Positions 26,753 through 36,009 are shown, counted from the first letter of the stretch. The stretch: DNA of 64,000 bases from GCA-2746795 sp963747345 (GCA_963747345.1 CAVVFA010000009.1:124001-188000), one strand, 5' to 3'. Notes: generated from the letters alone by a model not told the origin. Numbers and translations are program-made.

Positions 26753-27727
26753 ATGATGCAAAAGAAAGAAGAACTCGCACCCCTGCCTGGAATATGGCGC
26801 ACAATTGCTGCCGGATTTGACCTGACAACAAAGCATCTCTGGCTTCTCATCCTGCCCGTCTTGGTCGATGCCTTTTTGTGGCTTGGGCCTCGGCTCAGTT
26901 CGCGCCCCATTATTGAACAGTTTGTAGGCATGTTGCCGCAAGATGAGTCGTTGGCCGACATGACAGCCAACCTGTTGGCACTTGCCCCGCGGACAAATTT
27001 ATTCACATCCTTGTCCGTGCCCTTTATTGGCATTCCGGTGTTTATGATTGGGGCAACGCCTGAAAACACCCCCCTGCCTGTGCAAGTGACCGAATTGTCT
27101 GACCCGCTGATCTGGTTGGGCTTGTTTTTGTTATTTTCGATAGGGGGCGTGTTGTTAACGGCCGTTTACTTCACCCTCATCGCCCAAACCATTCGTTTAC
27201 AAGATGGACAGCCCACCCTGGCAGTCTCCCAATTCATCGGACGGACGATAACCACCTGGCTGAAATTACTCGGACTAGGCATCGTCCTCACCATCGCCAC
27301 ATTCATCATCTATATTCCATTGCTGCCCATCGCCTTCGTGGCGGCACTTATTAGCCAACTAATAGCCACAATGGTGCTATTGATCGGCCCAATACTCATT
27401 CTGTGGCTGCTTGTCTTCACCTATTTTGTCCCGCATGATTTGTCATTATTTGGGCACTCCCTCCATCGCGCGGTACTGTCCAGCATCCAACTGGTTCAAC
27501 TTTACTTCAGTTCGTTACTGGGACTGCTCATCGTTATCCTCATCACCCGGAACTTCCTTGGATCGCTGCTGATTTTGGCAGACGACGGCTCCTGGTTGAC
27601 CGGTATCAGCATTGTAGGTCATGCCTTTGTCATGACATCGCTCACCACTGCCACATTCATCTTTTTCCGTGACCGGTACGTGACCCTATCAGAAAAACAA
27701 CACTTATTAAAAAACATTCGGAAATAA
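26753..27727 (+). CDS. Multi-pass membrane protein, unknown function
   Basis: 324 residues with about six membrane segments (LWLLILPVLVDAFLWLG, LIWLGLFLLFSIGGVLLTAVYF, LKLLGLGIVLTIATFIIYIPLL, ILILWLLVFTYFV, YFSSLLGLLIVILI and the last ISIVGHAFVMTS). The order resembles DUF4013/YckC-like membrane proteins but I cannot name a family. It is upstream of gyrB by about 90 bases. The segment TPENTPLPVQVTELSDP forms an external loop. Confidence 0.75.
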   Translation: MMQKKEELAPLPGIWRTIAAGFDLTTKHLWLLILPVLVDAFLWLGPRLSSRPIIEQFVGMLPQDESLADMTANLLALAPRTNLFTSLSVPFIGIPVFMIGATPENTPLPVQVTELSDPLIWLGLFLLFSIGGVLLTAVYFTLIAQTIRLQDGQPTLAVSQFIGRTITTWLKLLGLGIVLTIATFIIYIPLLPIAFVAALISQLIATMVLLIGPILILWLLVFTYFVPHDLSLFGHSLHRAVLSSIQLVQLYFSSLLGLLIVILITRNFLGSLLILADDGSWLTGISIVGHAFVMTSLTTATFIFFRDRYVTLSEKQHLLKNIRK

Positions 27728-27820
27728 ATTCAGCGTTAAATTTCTCGAAATAAAACTCTTGGGGTCTGGATAGTGACAAACAACCAACCTAATTTGAAAT
27801 TTTGAAATAAGGATTCGTCA

Positions 27821-29746
27821 ATGGCTAAGAATACACAAGAACAACAATACGATTCTGGTAATATCCAGGTTCTCAAAGGGCTAGAAGCCGTGCGCCGTCG
27901 CCCTGGTATGTACGTCGGTGGCACCGATGTCAAGGCGCTGCATCATCTCGTCTACGAAATCGTCGATAACTCCATCGACGAAGCCCTGGCAGGTCGCTGT
28001 GACCGCATTGAAGTGATCATCCACCCCGACGAAAGCGTCAGCGTCAGCGACAATGGCGTAGGTATCCCGGTTGCCCCCCATCCTACCGAAAAAATCTCCG
28101 CCCTGGAACTGGTCATGACGACCCTTCATGCGGGTGGTAAATTCGATGAATCCGCTTACAAGGTGTCGGGTGGTTTGCATGGTGTGGGCGCGGCGGCTGT
28201 GAATGCGTTGTCTGACTGGATGACAGTGACCGTCCATCGTGAAGGGCATGAATATGTGCAATCGTATAAACGGGGTATTCCCGATGGCCCCGTCACCGAA
28301 ATACGCAAATTGAAACGCGGCGAAATATCTGGCACGACCTCCGTCTTCCGCTATGATGAAACGATTTTTAAAGATGGCGAAACTTACAAGTTTGAAACCC
28401 TGGCAAACCGTTTCCGCGAGATGGCCTTTGTTACCAGCAAGGTGTACTTGAGACTACGTGACGAACGGCCGGAAATTCCGCGCGAAATGAGTTTTTACTT
28501 TGACGGCGGTGTGAAATCCTTCGTGCGTTACCTCAATCGCAACCGTAAAGTGCTGCATGATCCCATCTACGGTCAAAAAGAGATTGACAATGTGGAAGTG
28601 GAAGTGGCGCTGCAATACACAGAAGGCATTGCCATTTCTGAGTATGCCTTTGCCAATACCATCCATACACCTGATGGGGGTACGCATTTAACGGGGGTGA
28701 GAACGGCCGTTACCCGTGTCATCAATCTCTACGCCCGTAAAAACAACTTCCTCAAAGAAAAAGAGGTCAACTTCTCCAGCGACGATACCCGCGAAGGTAT
28801 CACCGTCGTCGTCAGCGTGAAACATCCCGATCCGCAATTTGAGAGCCAGACCAAAGTGAAGCTCATGAACGCGGAAGTAGCTGGTATCGTTTCCGCCGTC
28901 TTGTCTGAAGCCATGTCGGCCTATCTGGAAGAGAATCCGCGTGAAGCCCGCAAAATCATCGAGCGCTGCCTCACGAGTTCCCGCGCCCGTGATGCCGCCC
29001 GGAAAGCACGCGACCTGGTTATGCGAAAAAGCGCCCTGGAAAGCCTCACCCTGCCAGGTAAGTTGGCCGACTGCTCCGAGCGCGACCCCGCCAAATGCGA
29101 ACTGTACATCGTTGAGGGTGATTCTGCCGGTGGTACGGCCAAACAAGGCCGCGACCGTCATTTCCAGGCAATTCTGCCCTTGCGCGGTAAGATTCTCAAC
29201 ACCGAACGGGCGCGTCTGGACAAAATTCTGGCAAACAACGAAGTGAAATCGCTCATTTCGGCGATGGGCACGGGCATTGGCGAGACGATGGACATCACCA
29301 ATTTGCGTTATGGCCGCGTGATCATCATGACGGATGCTGATGTGGACGGCAGCCATATTCGCACATTACTGCTGACCTTCTACTTCCGCTACATGCCGCA
29401 GCTCATTGAACTGGGGCATCTCTACATCGCCCAGCCGCCGCTGTTTGCCGTCAAAGAAGGCAAGAAGCTACATTACACTTATACTGAAGCCCAGCAAGAG
29501 AAATTGCTCAAAGAGCTTGGTGACAAAAAGATTGGCATCCAGCGTTACAAGGGTTTGGGTGAGATGAACGCCCAGCAACTGTGGGAAACGACAATGGATC
29601 CCGCCGAGCGCACCCTGCTCCAGGTGACGATTGATGATGCGGTGGTGGCTGACCGCACCTTTGACATGCTCATGGGGTCAGAAGTTGCGCCGCGCAAGCG
29701 CTTTATCATGACACATTCGGGTGAAGTGCGGAATTTGGATGTGTAG
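27821..29746 (+). CDS. gyrB: DNA gyrase subunit B
   Basis: 641 residues, full length for a short-form GyrB. ATP-binding GHKL motifs: HLVYEIVDNSIDEA, DNGVGIPV and GGLHGVGAAAVNALS with the lid. The TOPRIM domain shows EGDSAGGTAKQGRDRHFQ and DADVDGSHIRTLLLTF, and the C-terminus has RYKGLGEMNAQQLWETTMDP and GSEVAPRKRFI. It introduces negative supercoils with GyrA. AAGGA precedes the start; a strong terminator follows. It is intact, unlike several neighbours. ParE is the alternative but the residues around the QGRDRHFQ segment fit GyrB. Confidence 0.95.
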   Translation: MAKNTQEQQYDSGNIQVLKGLEAVRRRPGMYVGGTDVKALHHLVYEIVDNSIDEALAGRCDRIEVIIHPDESVSVSDNGVGIPVAPHPTEKISALELVMTTLHAGGKFDESAYKVSGGLHGVGAAAVNALSDWMTVTVHREGHEYVQSYKRGIPDGPVTEIRKLKRGEISGTTSVFRYDETIFKDGETYKFETLANRFREMAFVTSKVYLRLRDERPEIPREMSFYFDGGVKSFVRYLNRNRKVLHDPIYGQKEIDNVEVEVALQYTEGIAISEYAFANTIHTPDGGTHLTGVRTAVTRVINLYARKNNFLKEKEVNFSSDDTREGITVVVSVKHPDPQFESQTKVKLMNAEVAGIVSAVLSEAMSAYLEENPREARKIIERCLTSSRARDAARKARDLVMRKSALESLTLPGKLADCSERDPAKCELYIVEGDSAGGTAKQGRDRHFQAILPLRGKILNTERARLDKILANNEVKSLISAMGTGIGETMDITNLRYGRVIIMTDADVDGSHIRTLLLTFYFRYMPQLIELGHLYIAQPPLFAVKEGKKLHYTYTEAQQEKLLKELGDKKIGIQRYKGLGEMNAQQLWETTMDPAERTLLQVTIDDAVVADRTFDMLMGSEVAPRKRFIMTHSGEVRNLDV

Positions 29747-29768
29747 TTTTAGTTGACATAACGTTATT

Positions 29769-29796
29769 AAAAAGCCGCCAAATTGGCGGCTTTTTT
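29769..29796 (+). terminator. Intrinsic terminator after gyrB
   Basis: AAAAGCCGCCAA and its inverse TTGGCGGCTTTT form a 12-bp stem, followed by more T. A clear rho-independent terminator. Confidence 0.92.
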
Positions 29797-29831
29797 GTTG
29801 GGGGAATTCCTGGAATATGCGGCTTTTAGCG

Positions 29832-29857
29832 TAAGGGCGCAACGTGCTGCGCCTTAT
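29832..29857. repeat. Hairpin supplying the hsdM stop codon
   Basis: TAAGGGCGCAACGTGC and GCGCCTTA form an imperfect palindrome. On the minus strand the hsdM reading GAG GTA TAA takes its TAA from the first bases of this hairpin. It is a different sequence from the REP family upstream but has the same position relative to a gene end. Confidence 0.5.
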
Positions 29858-31341
29858 ACCTCCACACCCATATCCTCCGCAATCAGCCGGAACTGCGCCA
29901 AAGCTGCCTCCAATTCCTCCACAATTTCCACAGCCAGCACATCCGGATCGGGCAGGTTGTCGCTGTCTTCCAGCGATTCGTCGCGCAGCCAGAAGATGTC
30001 CAGGTTCACTTTGTCGCGGGCTAAGATGTCGTCGAGGGTGTAGGGGCGGAAACGGCCGTTTTCATTCCCTTCTCCCCACGTTGCCACCCGTTCGTGCCGG
30101 TTGGCTGGGTTAAAACAGGCCACAAACTCATCCAGGTCGGCGCGGGTGAGCGGGTTTTGCTTGAGGGTGTGGTGGACGTTGGTGCGGTAATCGTAGAACC
30201 AGATGGTATCGGTCCAGGGCTTTTCTCGCCCAGGCTTACGGTCAAAGAACAACACATTGGCCTTGACGCCCTGGGCATAAAAAATGCCGGTGGGCAGGCG
30301 CAGGATGGTGTGCAGGTCGCTTTCTTGCAGCAGTTTGCGCCGCACGGTTTCGCCCGCGCCGCCTTCAAAAAGCACGTTGTCCGGCACGACAACGGCCGCT
30401 TTGCCATGCTGCTTGAGCAGTTTATGCACGTGCTGCACAAAGTTCAACTGCTTGTTGCTGGTCGAGGTCCAGAAATCGTCGCGCACGACGGTTTGTGCTT
30501 CCCGTTTCACTTCCCCTTCTTCGGTGATGTAGGTGACGCTGGACTTTTTGCCGAAGGGCGGATTGGTGAGCACCATGTCGTAGGTGGTGGTGGGTTTGTT
30601 CGCCAGGGCGTCATCGACGTGGATGGGGCTGTGGCCGTTCTCGTGGCCGATGCCATGCAAATAGAGGTTCATGACACACAATCGCGCCGTGTTATCCACA
30701 ATCTCCCAGCCATGCAGGGCGTCTTTGCGCAGTTGCAGCCACTGGTCACGGTCGAGTTGATGATGCTTTTGGTTGCCCACGTAATCATAGGCCGCCAGCA
30801 GGAAACCGCCGGTGCCGCAGGCCGGATCGCAGAGGGTGTCGCCCGGTTTGGGCTGCATCACATCGACGATGGCCTGGATGAGGGGACGCGGCGTGAAGTA
30901 TTGGCCTGCGCCGGATTTTACGTCCTGGGCGTTCTTTTCCAGCAAGCCTTCGTAAATGTCGGCTTTCACGTCCACGTTGAGGCGATGCCAGTTTTCGCCG
31001 TCGATGAGGGTGACGAGGCGTTTGAGTTTGGCCGGGTCTTGGATGCGGTTTTGGGCTTTGCGGAAGATGGTGGGGATGAGGCCGCGCCCCTGGCCCAGTT
31101 CGGTCAGAATCTGGCGGTAATGGCTTTCTAGCTCATTGCCATCCAGGGTGACGAGGCTGGCCCAGGCGTAGGCGTCGGGGATGGTGGAGGGATCGCCGAT
31201 TTTGCGGCGCTCGTCGTCCATTTTGAGGAAGAGCAGGTAGGTGAGCTGCTCGACGTAGTCGCCGTAGGAAAGGCCGTCGTCGCGCAGGACGGTGCAGTAG
31301 TTCCAGAGGCGTTGGACGATGGCGGATGATTGATTGGACAT
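29854..31341 (-). CDS. hsdM: Type I restriction-modification N6-adenine methyltransferase, HsdM
   Basis: 495 residues. The N-terminal helical domain (MSNQSSAIVQRLWNYCTVLRDDGLSYGDY) is followed by the SAM motif DPACGTGGFLLAAYDY and the catalytic NPPFGKKSS motif IV. It modifies adenines in the sequence recognised by HsdS. A proper AAGGA site precedes the ATG. It is the only intact core subunit in the locus. Its product may protect the genome even though the specificity and restriction genes look broken. It lies last in the transcript order. Confidence 0.93.
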   Translation of the reverse strand: MSNQSSAIVQRLWNYCTVLRDDGLSYGDYVEQLTYLLFLKMDDERRKIGDPSTIPDAYAWASLVTLDGNELESHYRQILTELGQGRGLIPTIFRKAQNRIQDPAKLKRLVTLIDGENWHRLNVDVKADIYEGLLEKNAQDVKSGAGQYFTPRPLIQAIVDVMQPKPGDTLCDPACGTGGFLLAAYDYVGNQKHHQLDRDQWLQLRKDALHGWEIVDNTARLCVMNLYLHGIGHENGHSPIHVDDALANKPTTTYDMVLTNPPFGKKSSVTYITEEGEVKREAQTVVRDDFWTSTSNKQLNFVQHVHKLLKQHGKAAVVVPDNVLFEGGAGETVRRKLLQESDLHTILRLPTGIFYAQGVKANVLFFDRKPGREKPWTDTIWFYDYRTNVHHTLKQNPLTRADLDEFVACFNPANRHERVATWGEGNENGRFRPYTLDDILARDKVNLDIFWLRDESLEDSDNLPDPDVLAVEIVEELEAALAQFRLIAEDMGVEV

Positions 31342-31355
31342 AGTTATTCCTTGTT

Positions 31356-31425
31356 GGGCGATTTTGTAAATCGCCTCGGGACGATTGGCAAAACTTGTGG
31401 CGAACGCAGCTGAATCATCGTCCTA
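31356..31425. repeat. REP-like element a (long variant)
   Basis: GGGCGATTTTGTAAATCGCC and a second arm ending GAATCATCGTCCTAC. On the minus strand it begins G TAG GACGATGATT, where TAG is the stop codon of the DUF6398 gene. The long variant, with CTTGTGGCGAACGCAGC between arms, is shared with element c at 32871. Confidence 0.8.
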
Positions 31426-31932
31426 CTTACGGTCGGCGGGGATGTAGGGAATGAGTCCCTTGTTGAAAGCTTCTTCTTGAAGGGGGCGGGGCAATGATCG
31501 TGCGTCCATAATTAAGCCATTGACCGTGAGATACCAGGCCATAGGATTTTTGTCCATACGGCTGGGCAGGGTCCATTCCGGTTCCATCATGCCAATGTTG
31601 AGCTGGTCTCGGATTTCTTTGGATTTGGTGGTGGCGCTGCTTTTGCCGATGCCAAAATAGTCGCTGATGTCGGTGACGACGATGTGGGGTGTCTGGCTTT
31701 TGTCGAAGGCGAAGTTGACAGCGCCGATGGCGTGGATGATGCCTGCCGCCCAGTTTTTGGCGCGGCCGCTGGCCAGGGGCGACGGCCGTTTTCGGCACAG
31801 TTTGGCAGTCATCACCCGGCACATATCGGCGTACTCTTCATTCAACATTTCCCGACAGAAACCATCCGTCAGCGCCGTGATGGTTTCATAGGTTTCTTGC
31901 ATGGGTTTGGGTACTGAATAGGGGTCTTTCAT
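31423..31932 (-). CDS. DUF6398-like protein in the type I R-M locus
   Basis: 169 residues from MKDPYSVPKPMQETYET at 31932, preceded by AAGGA; the open frame to 31974 starts inside a repeat. The sequence has the pattern of DUF6398: FCREMLNEEYADMCRVMTAKLCRKRPSPL, then NWAAGIIHAIGAVNFAFDKS, then HIVVTDISDYFGIGKSSATTKSKEIR, a helix-turn-helix-like segment. Function unknown. It sits between hsdM and the SH3-like protein gene. Its last codon pair is followed by TAG from REP element a. Confidence 0.8.
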   Translation of the reverse strand: MKDPYSVPKPMQETYETITALTDGFCREMLNEEYADMCRVMTAKLCRKRPSPLASGRAKNWAAGIIHAIGAVNFAFDKSQTPHIVVTDISDYFGIGKSSATTKSKEIRDQLNIGMMEPEWTLPSRMDKNPMAWYLTVNGLIMDARSLPRPLQEEAFNKGLIPYIPADRK

Positions 31933-31946
31933 TGCTTTTCCTTGTA

Positions 31947-32096
31947 GGGCGATTTTGTAAAGGGTGTGTTTCAAATGAGTTATAGAATTGTCTGCTGCTC
32001 GTGGGGCGATTTTGCAAATCGCCTGGACGATTTACAAAATCGTCCCACGCATGACAGATCATTCAACTAAAATGAAACACACCCTTTTGTAAATCG
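31947..32096. mobile_element. MITE nested in a REP element, carrying another REP pair
   Basis: A REP palindrome (GGCGATTTTGTAA ... TTTTGTAAATCGCC) is split by a 125-bp element at 31961-32085 whose ends are AGGGTGTGTTTCAAATGA and ATGAAACACACCCT. The flanking TTTGTAA occurs on both sides (31954-31960 and 32086-32092), a 7-bp target duplication. Inside it lies a complete REP pair (32001-32048: GGGCGATTTTGCAAATCGCC with GGACGATTTACAAAATCGTC). The same terminal sequence marks the ISKra4-type element end at 44151-44168. Confidence 0.8.
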
Positions 32097-32177
32097 CCTC
32101 ACTTTCTCCTTTTGGGTCCGGGTTTACACGGGCGTTTAGAGCCTGACGGCCGTTTTTTCTCAGGCAAATACGGCTAC

Positions 32178-32849
32178 TTAATGATTCGCAAACCAGGTAC
32201 GGTATAAATCGATCAGATCATAGAGTGGCGACCCATTATCTGCGGCGGCCAACTGGCATAAAGGCAGGTGAAACTGCTCGCGCCCGCGGCGCAGTTTGAC
32301 AATGATACCGTACATTTCGTCGGCATCTTCCAGGCTGTGGACACGCACCTTGTCACCAGAACGCAGGGGACCGCGCATCCGCTCATCGACGACCGCTTCA
32401 AACGGGAATTTGAGCGTCTGATTCAAATATTCAAACCAGGCATCAAGCGCATCTAACTCCCCATCCGGATCCACTGTGAGCAACATGCGCCTGATTTCTT
32501 TGCCCTCTTCGCCCAGGTACAAGAAATTATGGACGATTGATTCATTTATTTCCCGGAGCGTTTTTTTACTTTGGGCCAGGGTGTCTCGTGGCGCGGTTTT
32601 GATGAGGTCGGTCAGGTCATAGCCGTATTCATTCCAACTAAGCCCTTCTTCTTCACAATCTTCAATATACGTCTCGGGCAAGTTTTGCAGGGTGAGGCTA
32701 TCGAAAGCAATTAGTGCCGTCCCCTCATCAGGGAAAATTTGCGTGACCCGGCCGTGCCAACCGCTCATCTCCACGCCATATTCAGGATCGATAAAACCAG
32801 TTCTAACTTTAACGGTGTTGCCTATTTCAAGTGATTCTTTGTTAACCAT
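32178..32849 (-). CDS. Hypothetical protein, two SH3-like segments
   Basis: 223 residues. I do not recognise the family. The start MVNKESLEIGNTVKVRTGF resembles an SH3-like or KOW-type barrel with VEMSGWHGRVTQIFPDEGTALIAFDS, and a similar segment recurs near the end (LRSGDKVRVHSLEDADEMYGIIVKLRRGREQFHLPLC). The middle is helical and acidic. It lies in the R-M locus between hsdS and DUF6398 but nothing links it functionally. No repeat overlaps its stop. Confidence 0.7.
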   Translation of the reverse strand: MVNKESLEIGNTVKVRTGFIDPEYGVEMSGWHGRVTQIFPDEGTALIAFDSLTLQNLPETYIEDCEEEGLSWNEYGYDLTDLIKTAPRDTLAQSKKTLREINESIVHNFLYLGEEGKEIRRMLLTVDPDGELDALDAWFEYLNQTLKFPFEAVVDERMRGPLRSGDKVRVHSLEDADEMYGIIVKLRRGREQFHLPLCQLAAADNGSPLYDLIDLYRTWFANH

Positions 32850-32870
32850 AGCTGCCTCTTTTGTTTTGAT

Positions 32871-32943
32871 AGCGCCATTTTATAAATCGCCTGGGGACGA
32901 TTTGCAAAACTTTGGTGAGCGATAGCCGAATCATCGTTCTACA
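32871..32943. repeat. REP-like element c (long variant)
   Basis: GCGCCATTTTATAAATCGCC, GGACGATTTGCAAAAC and GAATCATCGTTCTAC. It matches element a, including the middle segment. On the minus strand it opens with G TAG AACGATGATT and this TAG is the stop codon of the hsdS end. Confidence 0.8.
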
Positions 32944-33241
32944 AATGCTGCGGCACCAGTTGGCCGGTGAAGGCGCGGTGGAGAATGGATTGGCGCAGGC
33001 GCTCGGCGCGGGACAGGTTGGCGGTGATGGCTTGTTCGGTGGCGGCGACGACGGACAGCCGCCGCTCTACTTCGGCGACGATGCGTTCTTGTTCGGCGAG
33101 TGGTGGAATGAATGGAAATGTATTAACGAAGAGATTGACTTGTAATGCTGGATTGCTAGATCCAGTGACAATATTTTTCGAATTTTCCTGTTTGTGCATC
33201 TGAGCCAAGTTGAAAACCATGGATACTAAGGCGAAATACAA
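32939..33241 (-). pseudogene. hsdS: hsdS C-terminal fragment
   Basis: VNTFPFIPPLAEQERIVAEVERRLSVVAATEQAITANLSRAERLRQSI is the second central conserved helix of type I specificity subunits; the usual end follows (LHRAFTGQLVPQHL). The second target recognition domain upstream (33242-33516) has no continuous frame. The stop TAG is supplied by REP element c. This is one of three pieces of a broken hsdS between 34391 and 32939. Confidence 0.8.
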
Positions 33242-33516
33242 TGAGATGGACGAACGCGATGCATAAGCCTTGTTTGATAACGCAATGCTTCATCACGAAT
33301 CGCAAACATGATGCCGGCTCAGATTCACGCCTACCAACTGCCGAATCACTAGATCACTGAGATATCTCCAGTTTTGATCTGACACGTTCATTTAACTCTT
33401 GATGTTCTTGATAATATCAGTCACTTAATTCAGTGAACAATTCGTTCCGTTAAATGCAATCTGGGATAACGCAAGGAATGCCCTTCTGATATCTGTTGAC
33501 TTATCGGGCATGTTCC

Positions 33517-33798
33517 CTAGTCTTGGATCATGCGAAGCTGATCCATTCGAGTCGCCCACACCCACCCCTCCGGCAAGTCGGGCAAAACGGCCGTTTCCAC
33601 CCCACTTACCTCTTGATACTTCTTCCCCGGATTGGCCGCCTGCCATTGGGCGCGGCGTTCCGCCAGGATGCGGGTCAGCAGGTCGGCGGCAGGTTCGTCT
33701 TGGGGGTCTTGGGGGACGAGACGCCCTTCGCAGGCCGCTTTGAGGACGCTGGCTTTGTAACGGGCGAGGCTGCCCTGAAGCCTGCGCAGCGAGGCCAC
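33517..33798 (-). pseudogene. hsdS: hsdS middle fragment (first conserved helix and start of second TRD)
   Basis: LQGSLARYKASVLKAACEGRLVPQ followed by LPEGWVWATRMDQLRMIQD is the first conserved helical region and the start of the second target recognition domain in HsdS. Upstream helix residues are in another frame with an in-frame TAG near 33859. It is not a gene by itself. An AACGGCCGTT copy lies in it and encodes part of ETAVLP. Confidence 0.8.
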
Positions 33799-34035
33799 CG
33801 CCTGATCCAGCCGGGTGAACTGCTTCTCGATTTCGGCAACGATGCGCTCTTGTTCTACTTAGGGTGCAAGAGGAATATCGAATTCTGCTAACTTTCTGGT
33901 ACTAATAGGTTGGTTGAGCTGTGCCATAAGCTTATCTAAATTATTCTTGCGAATTCTTCGGCATGTAAGAAATAGATGAAATTTTGTAAGTGATTTTTAA
34001 TAGGTCACTAATTTTTGACTGCCCCACACGTTGAT

Positions 34036-34391
34036 TTAAAAGTGCTTGTCCAAGTAGTTCAGAAACTCCAACTTTACCAGTTGTTGCACCGGAAGTGATA
34101 TAACAACGTCACCAGAATTGAGCAAGTAACTGAATTGTTCTAGAGCAAATGACTCATCAAGATACAACGTTTTTTCATCAAACGTCATCATCGTGTCATT
34201 TATGTTGAAATACGCAAAAGGGGAATTGCCTGTATCTTCATAATCAAGCCTTTTGAAGTGTTTACCCCCCATTTACTTGCATACTTTGCGCCAACTGTTG
34301 TCCATGTCCAGCCATCGGGTAACGGCCGTTCTGTAGGGCGATTTTGAAAATCGCCCAACGCCTCATTTCCATTCGTCATCATTGTTGTCAT
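34036..34391 (-). pseudogene. hsdS: hsdS N-terminal fragment with REP insertion in the first codons
   Basis: Two overlapping frames: 34200-34391 encodes MTTMMTNGNEALGDFQNRPT then ERPLPDGWTWTTVG, the usual HsdS start, and 34036-34272 encodes the first TRD (GLDYEDTGNSPFAYFNINDTMM-type text, split by one base). GDFQNRPT comes from REP element d and RP from AACGGCCGTT, so both repeats lie inside the coding start. The remainder of the first TRD to 33800 is out of frame. Confidence 0.75.
34334..34361. repeat. REP-like element d, single palindrome inside hsdS start
   Basis: TGTAGGGCGATTTTGAAAAT then CGCCCAACG: a single arm palindrome of the REP family, in frame in the hsdS N-terminus. Confidence 0.7.
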
Positions 34392-34493
34392 TTTCCGTAG
34401 GGGCAGACCCAGGTGTCTGCCCTGTTTGGTTTCACAGGCGGCGTTGGGGAGAACGGCCGATTTTCATTTCCGTTTGTCGTCATCCACAATCCT

Positions 34494-34553
34494 TTGTAAG
34501 GCGATTTTGTAAATCGCCTTCGGCTTAGAGGCGATTTACAAAATCGTCCTACG
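34494..34553. repeat. REP-like pair e, 3' flank of RAYT
   Basis: GTAAGGCGATTTTGTAAATC GCC, a 12-base spacer, then GGCGATTTACAAAATCGTCC TAC. It is the downstream flank of the HUH transposase gene; its first TAG (minus strand) is the transposase stop. Confidence 0.85.
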
Positions 34554-35190
34554 AGGTTTTCAGATAAGTCCAGAGCCAATCTTCCCATTTCTCTACCAGT
34601 CCAGCCTTTACCGGATTATTGATCACATAAGCCACGATTCGCTCCCATTCCCGCCGGTCTCGCACCACATGATCATAACTTTCATGCTGCCAAAATGCAC
34701 CCTCTCGACCCAACACCTCGTTGGACTGTCGCGCCGTATGCCGCTTCAGCGAGTGCATGATGGTTTGCAAAGCATGGCACGTACCATCCTCTTTTTCTAG
34801 TGGCCGAAATACCACATGGGCATGATTGGACATGACACTGAAAACGTCCAAATCATAAACTTTGCCATCCAGAAAATGGAGGCTGTTCACCACAATCCTG
34901 GCGATTTCGGGCTGGCTGAGCCAACGTGGCCCACTCTCTGCACGGTCTAACAGATCATCCCATCGGGCAAACTGGCGTTTTTGCTCCTGGTAGATAAGCG
35001 AGGATAGATTCGCGGAAACGGCCGTTTGTCTGAGCACTTCCTCCCGTTCTTCTGCCTCCCTCTTTAATCGTTCTAATGCCACTTCAGGAATAGAACCAGC
35101 CAAACGAAACGTCACAAATAACGTTGCGCCTGGTGGTTGTATATGTGGCAAATGCCGCTCATATTCTGGCTTATAATCGTATTGACTCAT
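34549..35190 (-). CDS. REP-associated tyrosine transposase (RAYT, HUH family)
   Basis: 213 residues. The HUH motif is H123-A-H125 in VMSNHAHVVFRP and the catalytic tyrosine Y172 is in HESYDHVVRDRREWER, followed by VAYVINNPVKAGLVEKWEDWLW, the family ending. RAYTs are single-copy Y1-type nucleases that act on REP palindromes. REP pairs e and f border it in the same orientation on both sides, as expected for the source of the elements. The stop codon TAG (34549-34551) lies within REP pair e. It looks intact. Confidence 0.93.
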   Translation of the reverse strand: MSQYDYKPEYERHLPHIQPPGATLFVTFRLAGSIPEVALERLKREAEEREEVLRQTAVSANLSSLIYQEQKRQFARWDDLLDRAESGPRWLSQPEIARIVVNSLHFLDGKVYDLDVFSVMSNHAHVVFRPLEKEDGTCHALQTIMHSLKRHTARQSNEVLGREGAFWQHESYDHVVRDRREWERIVAYVINNPVKAGLVEKWEDWLWTYLKTS

Positions 35191-35198
35191 CTTAACCC

Positions 35199-35260
35199 GT
35201 AGGGCGATTTTGTAAATCGCCCCCTAACCTACAGACGATTTACAAAATCGTCCTACACGA
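35199..35260. repeat. REP-like pair f, 5' flank of RAYT
   Basis: GTAGGGCGATTTTGTAAATC GCC, 12-base spacer, GACGATTTACAAAATCGTCC TAC. The TAG on the minus strand is the stop codon of hsdR. Confidence 0.85.
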
Positions 35261-35957
35261 CCAATTCCCGGTTCATCTCATCCAGCAGGTGCCGCCACTC
35301 CGCGCCCAACGCATCCGCCGCCGCAAAACGGCCGCCGCGATTAACCATCTCGCCGTCAATCTCAAAATCTTGCGGCGACATCTGCAAGTTCAGGCCGATG
35401 TATTGGGCAATCTTGTCCAGCCACCAGCGCTGTTCAGCGTTAAACTGTTTGCCCGCTTGCTCCTGCGCCGCCAGCCACGCCTCATACCGCGCCTGCACCT
35501 GCGCCGGGTAAGGGGCCAGTTCGCCATCCGGCTGCAAGGCATGGCGCACCAGGGCAATCAAGTCCGTCAGCACCCGCTGGCTGCTCATGCCGCGCACCCT
35601 GTCTTTTTCCAAAGCGGCATAAGCCGCCCACAACTTCTCTTCCGTCCACAGATAAGGCGGACGCTGTATGGCTCCCGCCAATTCCTGCAACTGCTGCCGC
35701 GTCAGTTCCCGCGCCCCATACGGCTGGTTGTACAAAACTTGCAGCGCCGTGATCTCATCCTTGTTGTCAGCGATAAACTGCTGAAAATTGCCCACCATCT
35801 GCCGCAGTTTCTCGGTGGCGTCGCTGTTAAAACCCGCATCCTTCACCATGTCAATGCTGACCGTGTCGATCACAATCTCCGCCCGTCGCTGAATTTCTAT
35901 CAACGTCTGGCGCAAATTTGCATTGGTACGGAACGGTTCCGTCGCTTCCCAGGCCAC

Positions 35958-36009
35958 GTCTGTAGGTCGATTTTGTAAATCGACCGGACGATTAGCAAAA
36001 TCGTCCAAC
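35958..36009. repeat. REP-like pair g inside hsdR
   Basis: GTAGGTCGATTTTGTAAATC GACC followed directly by GGACGATTAGCAAAATCGTC. Read on the minus strand in the hsdR frame it encodes DDFANRPVDLQNRPT. Confidence 0.88.

Noticed and set aside
31423..31974. Longer DUF6398 start at 31974
   Set aside because: The extra 14 codons are encoded by the MITE end and REP sequence, while AAGGA precedes 31932.
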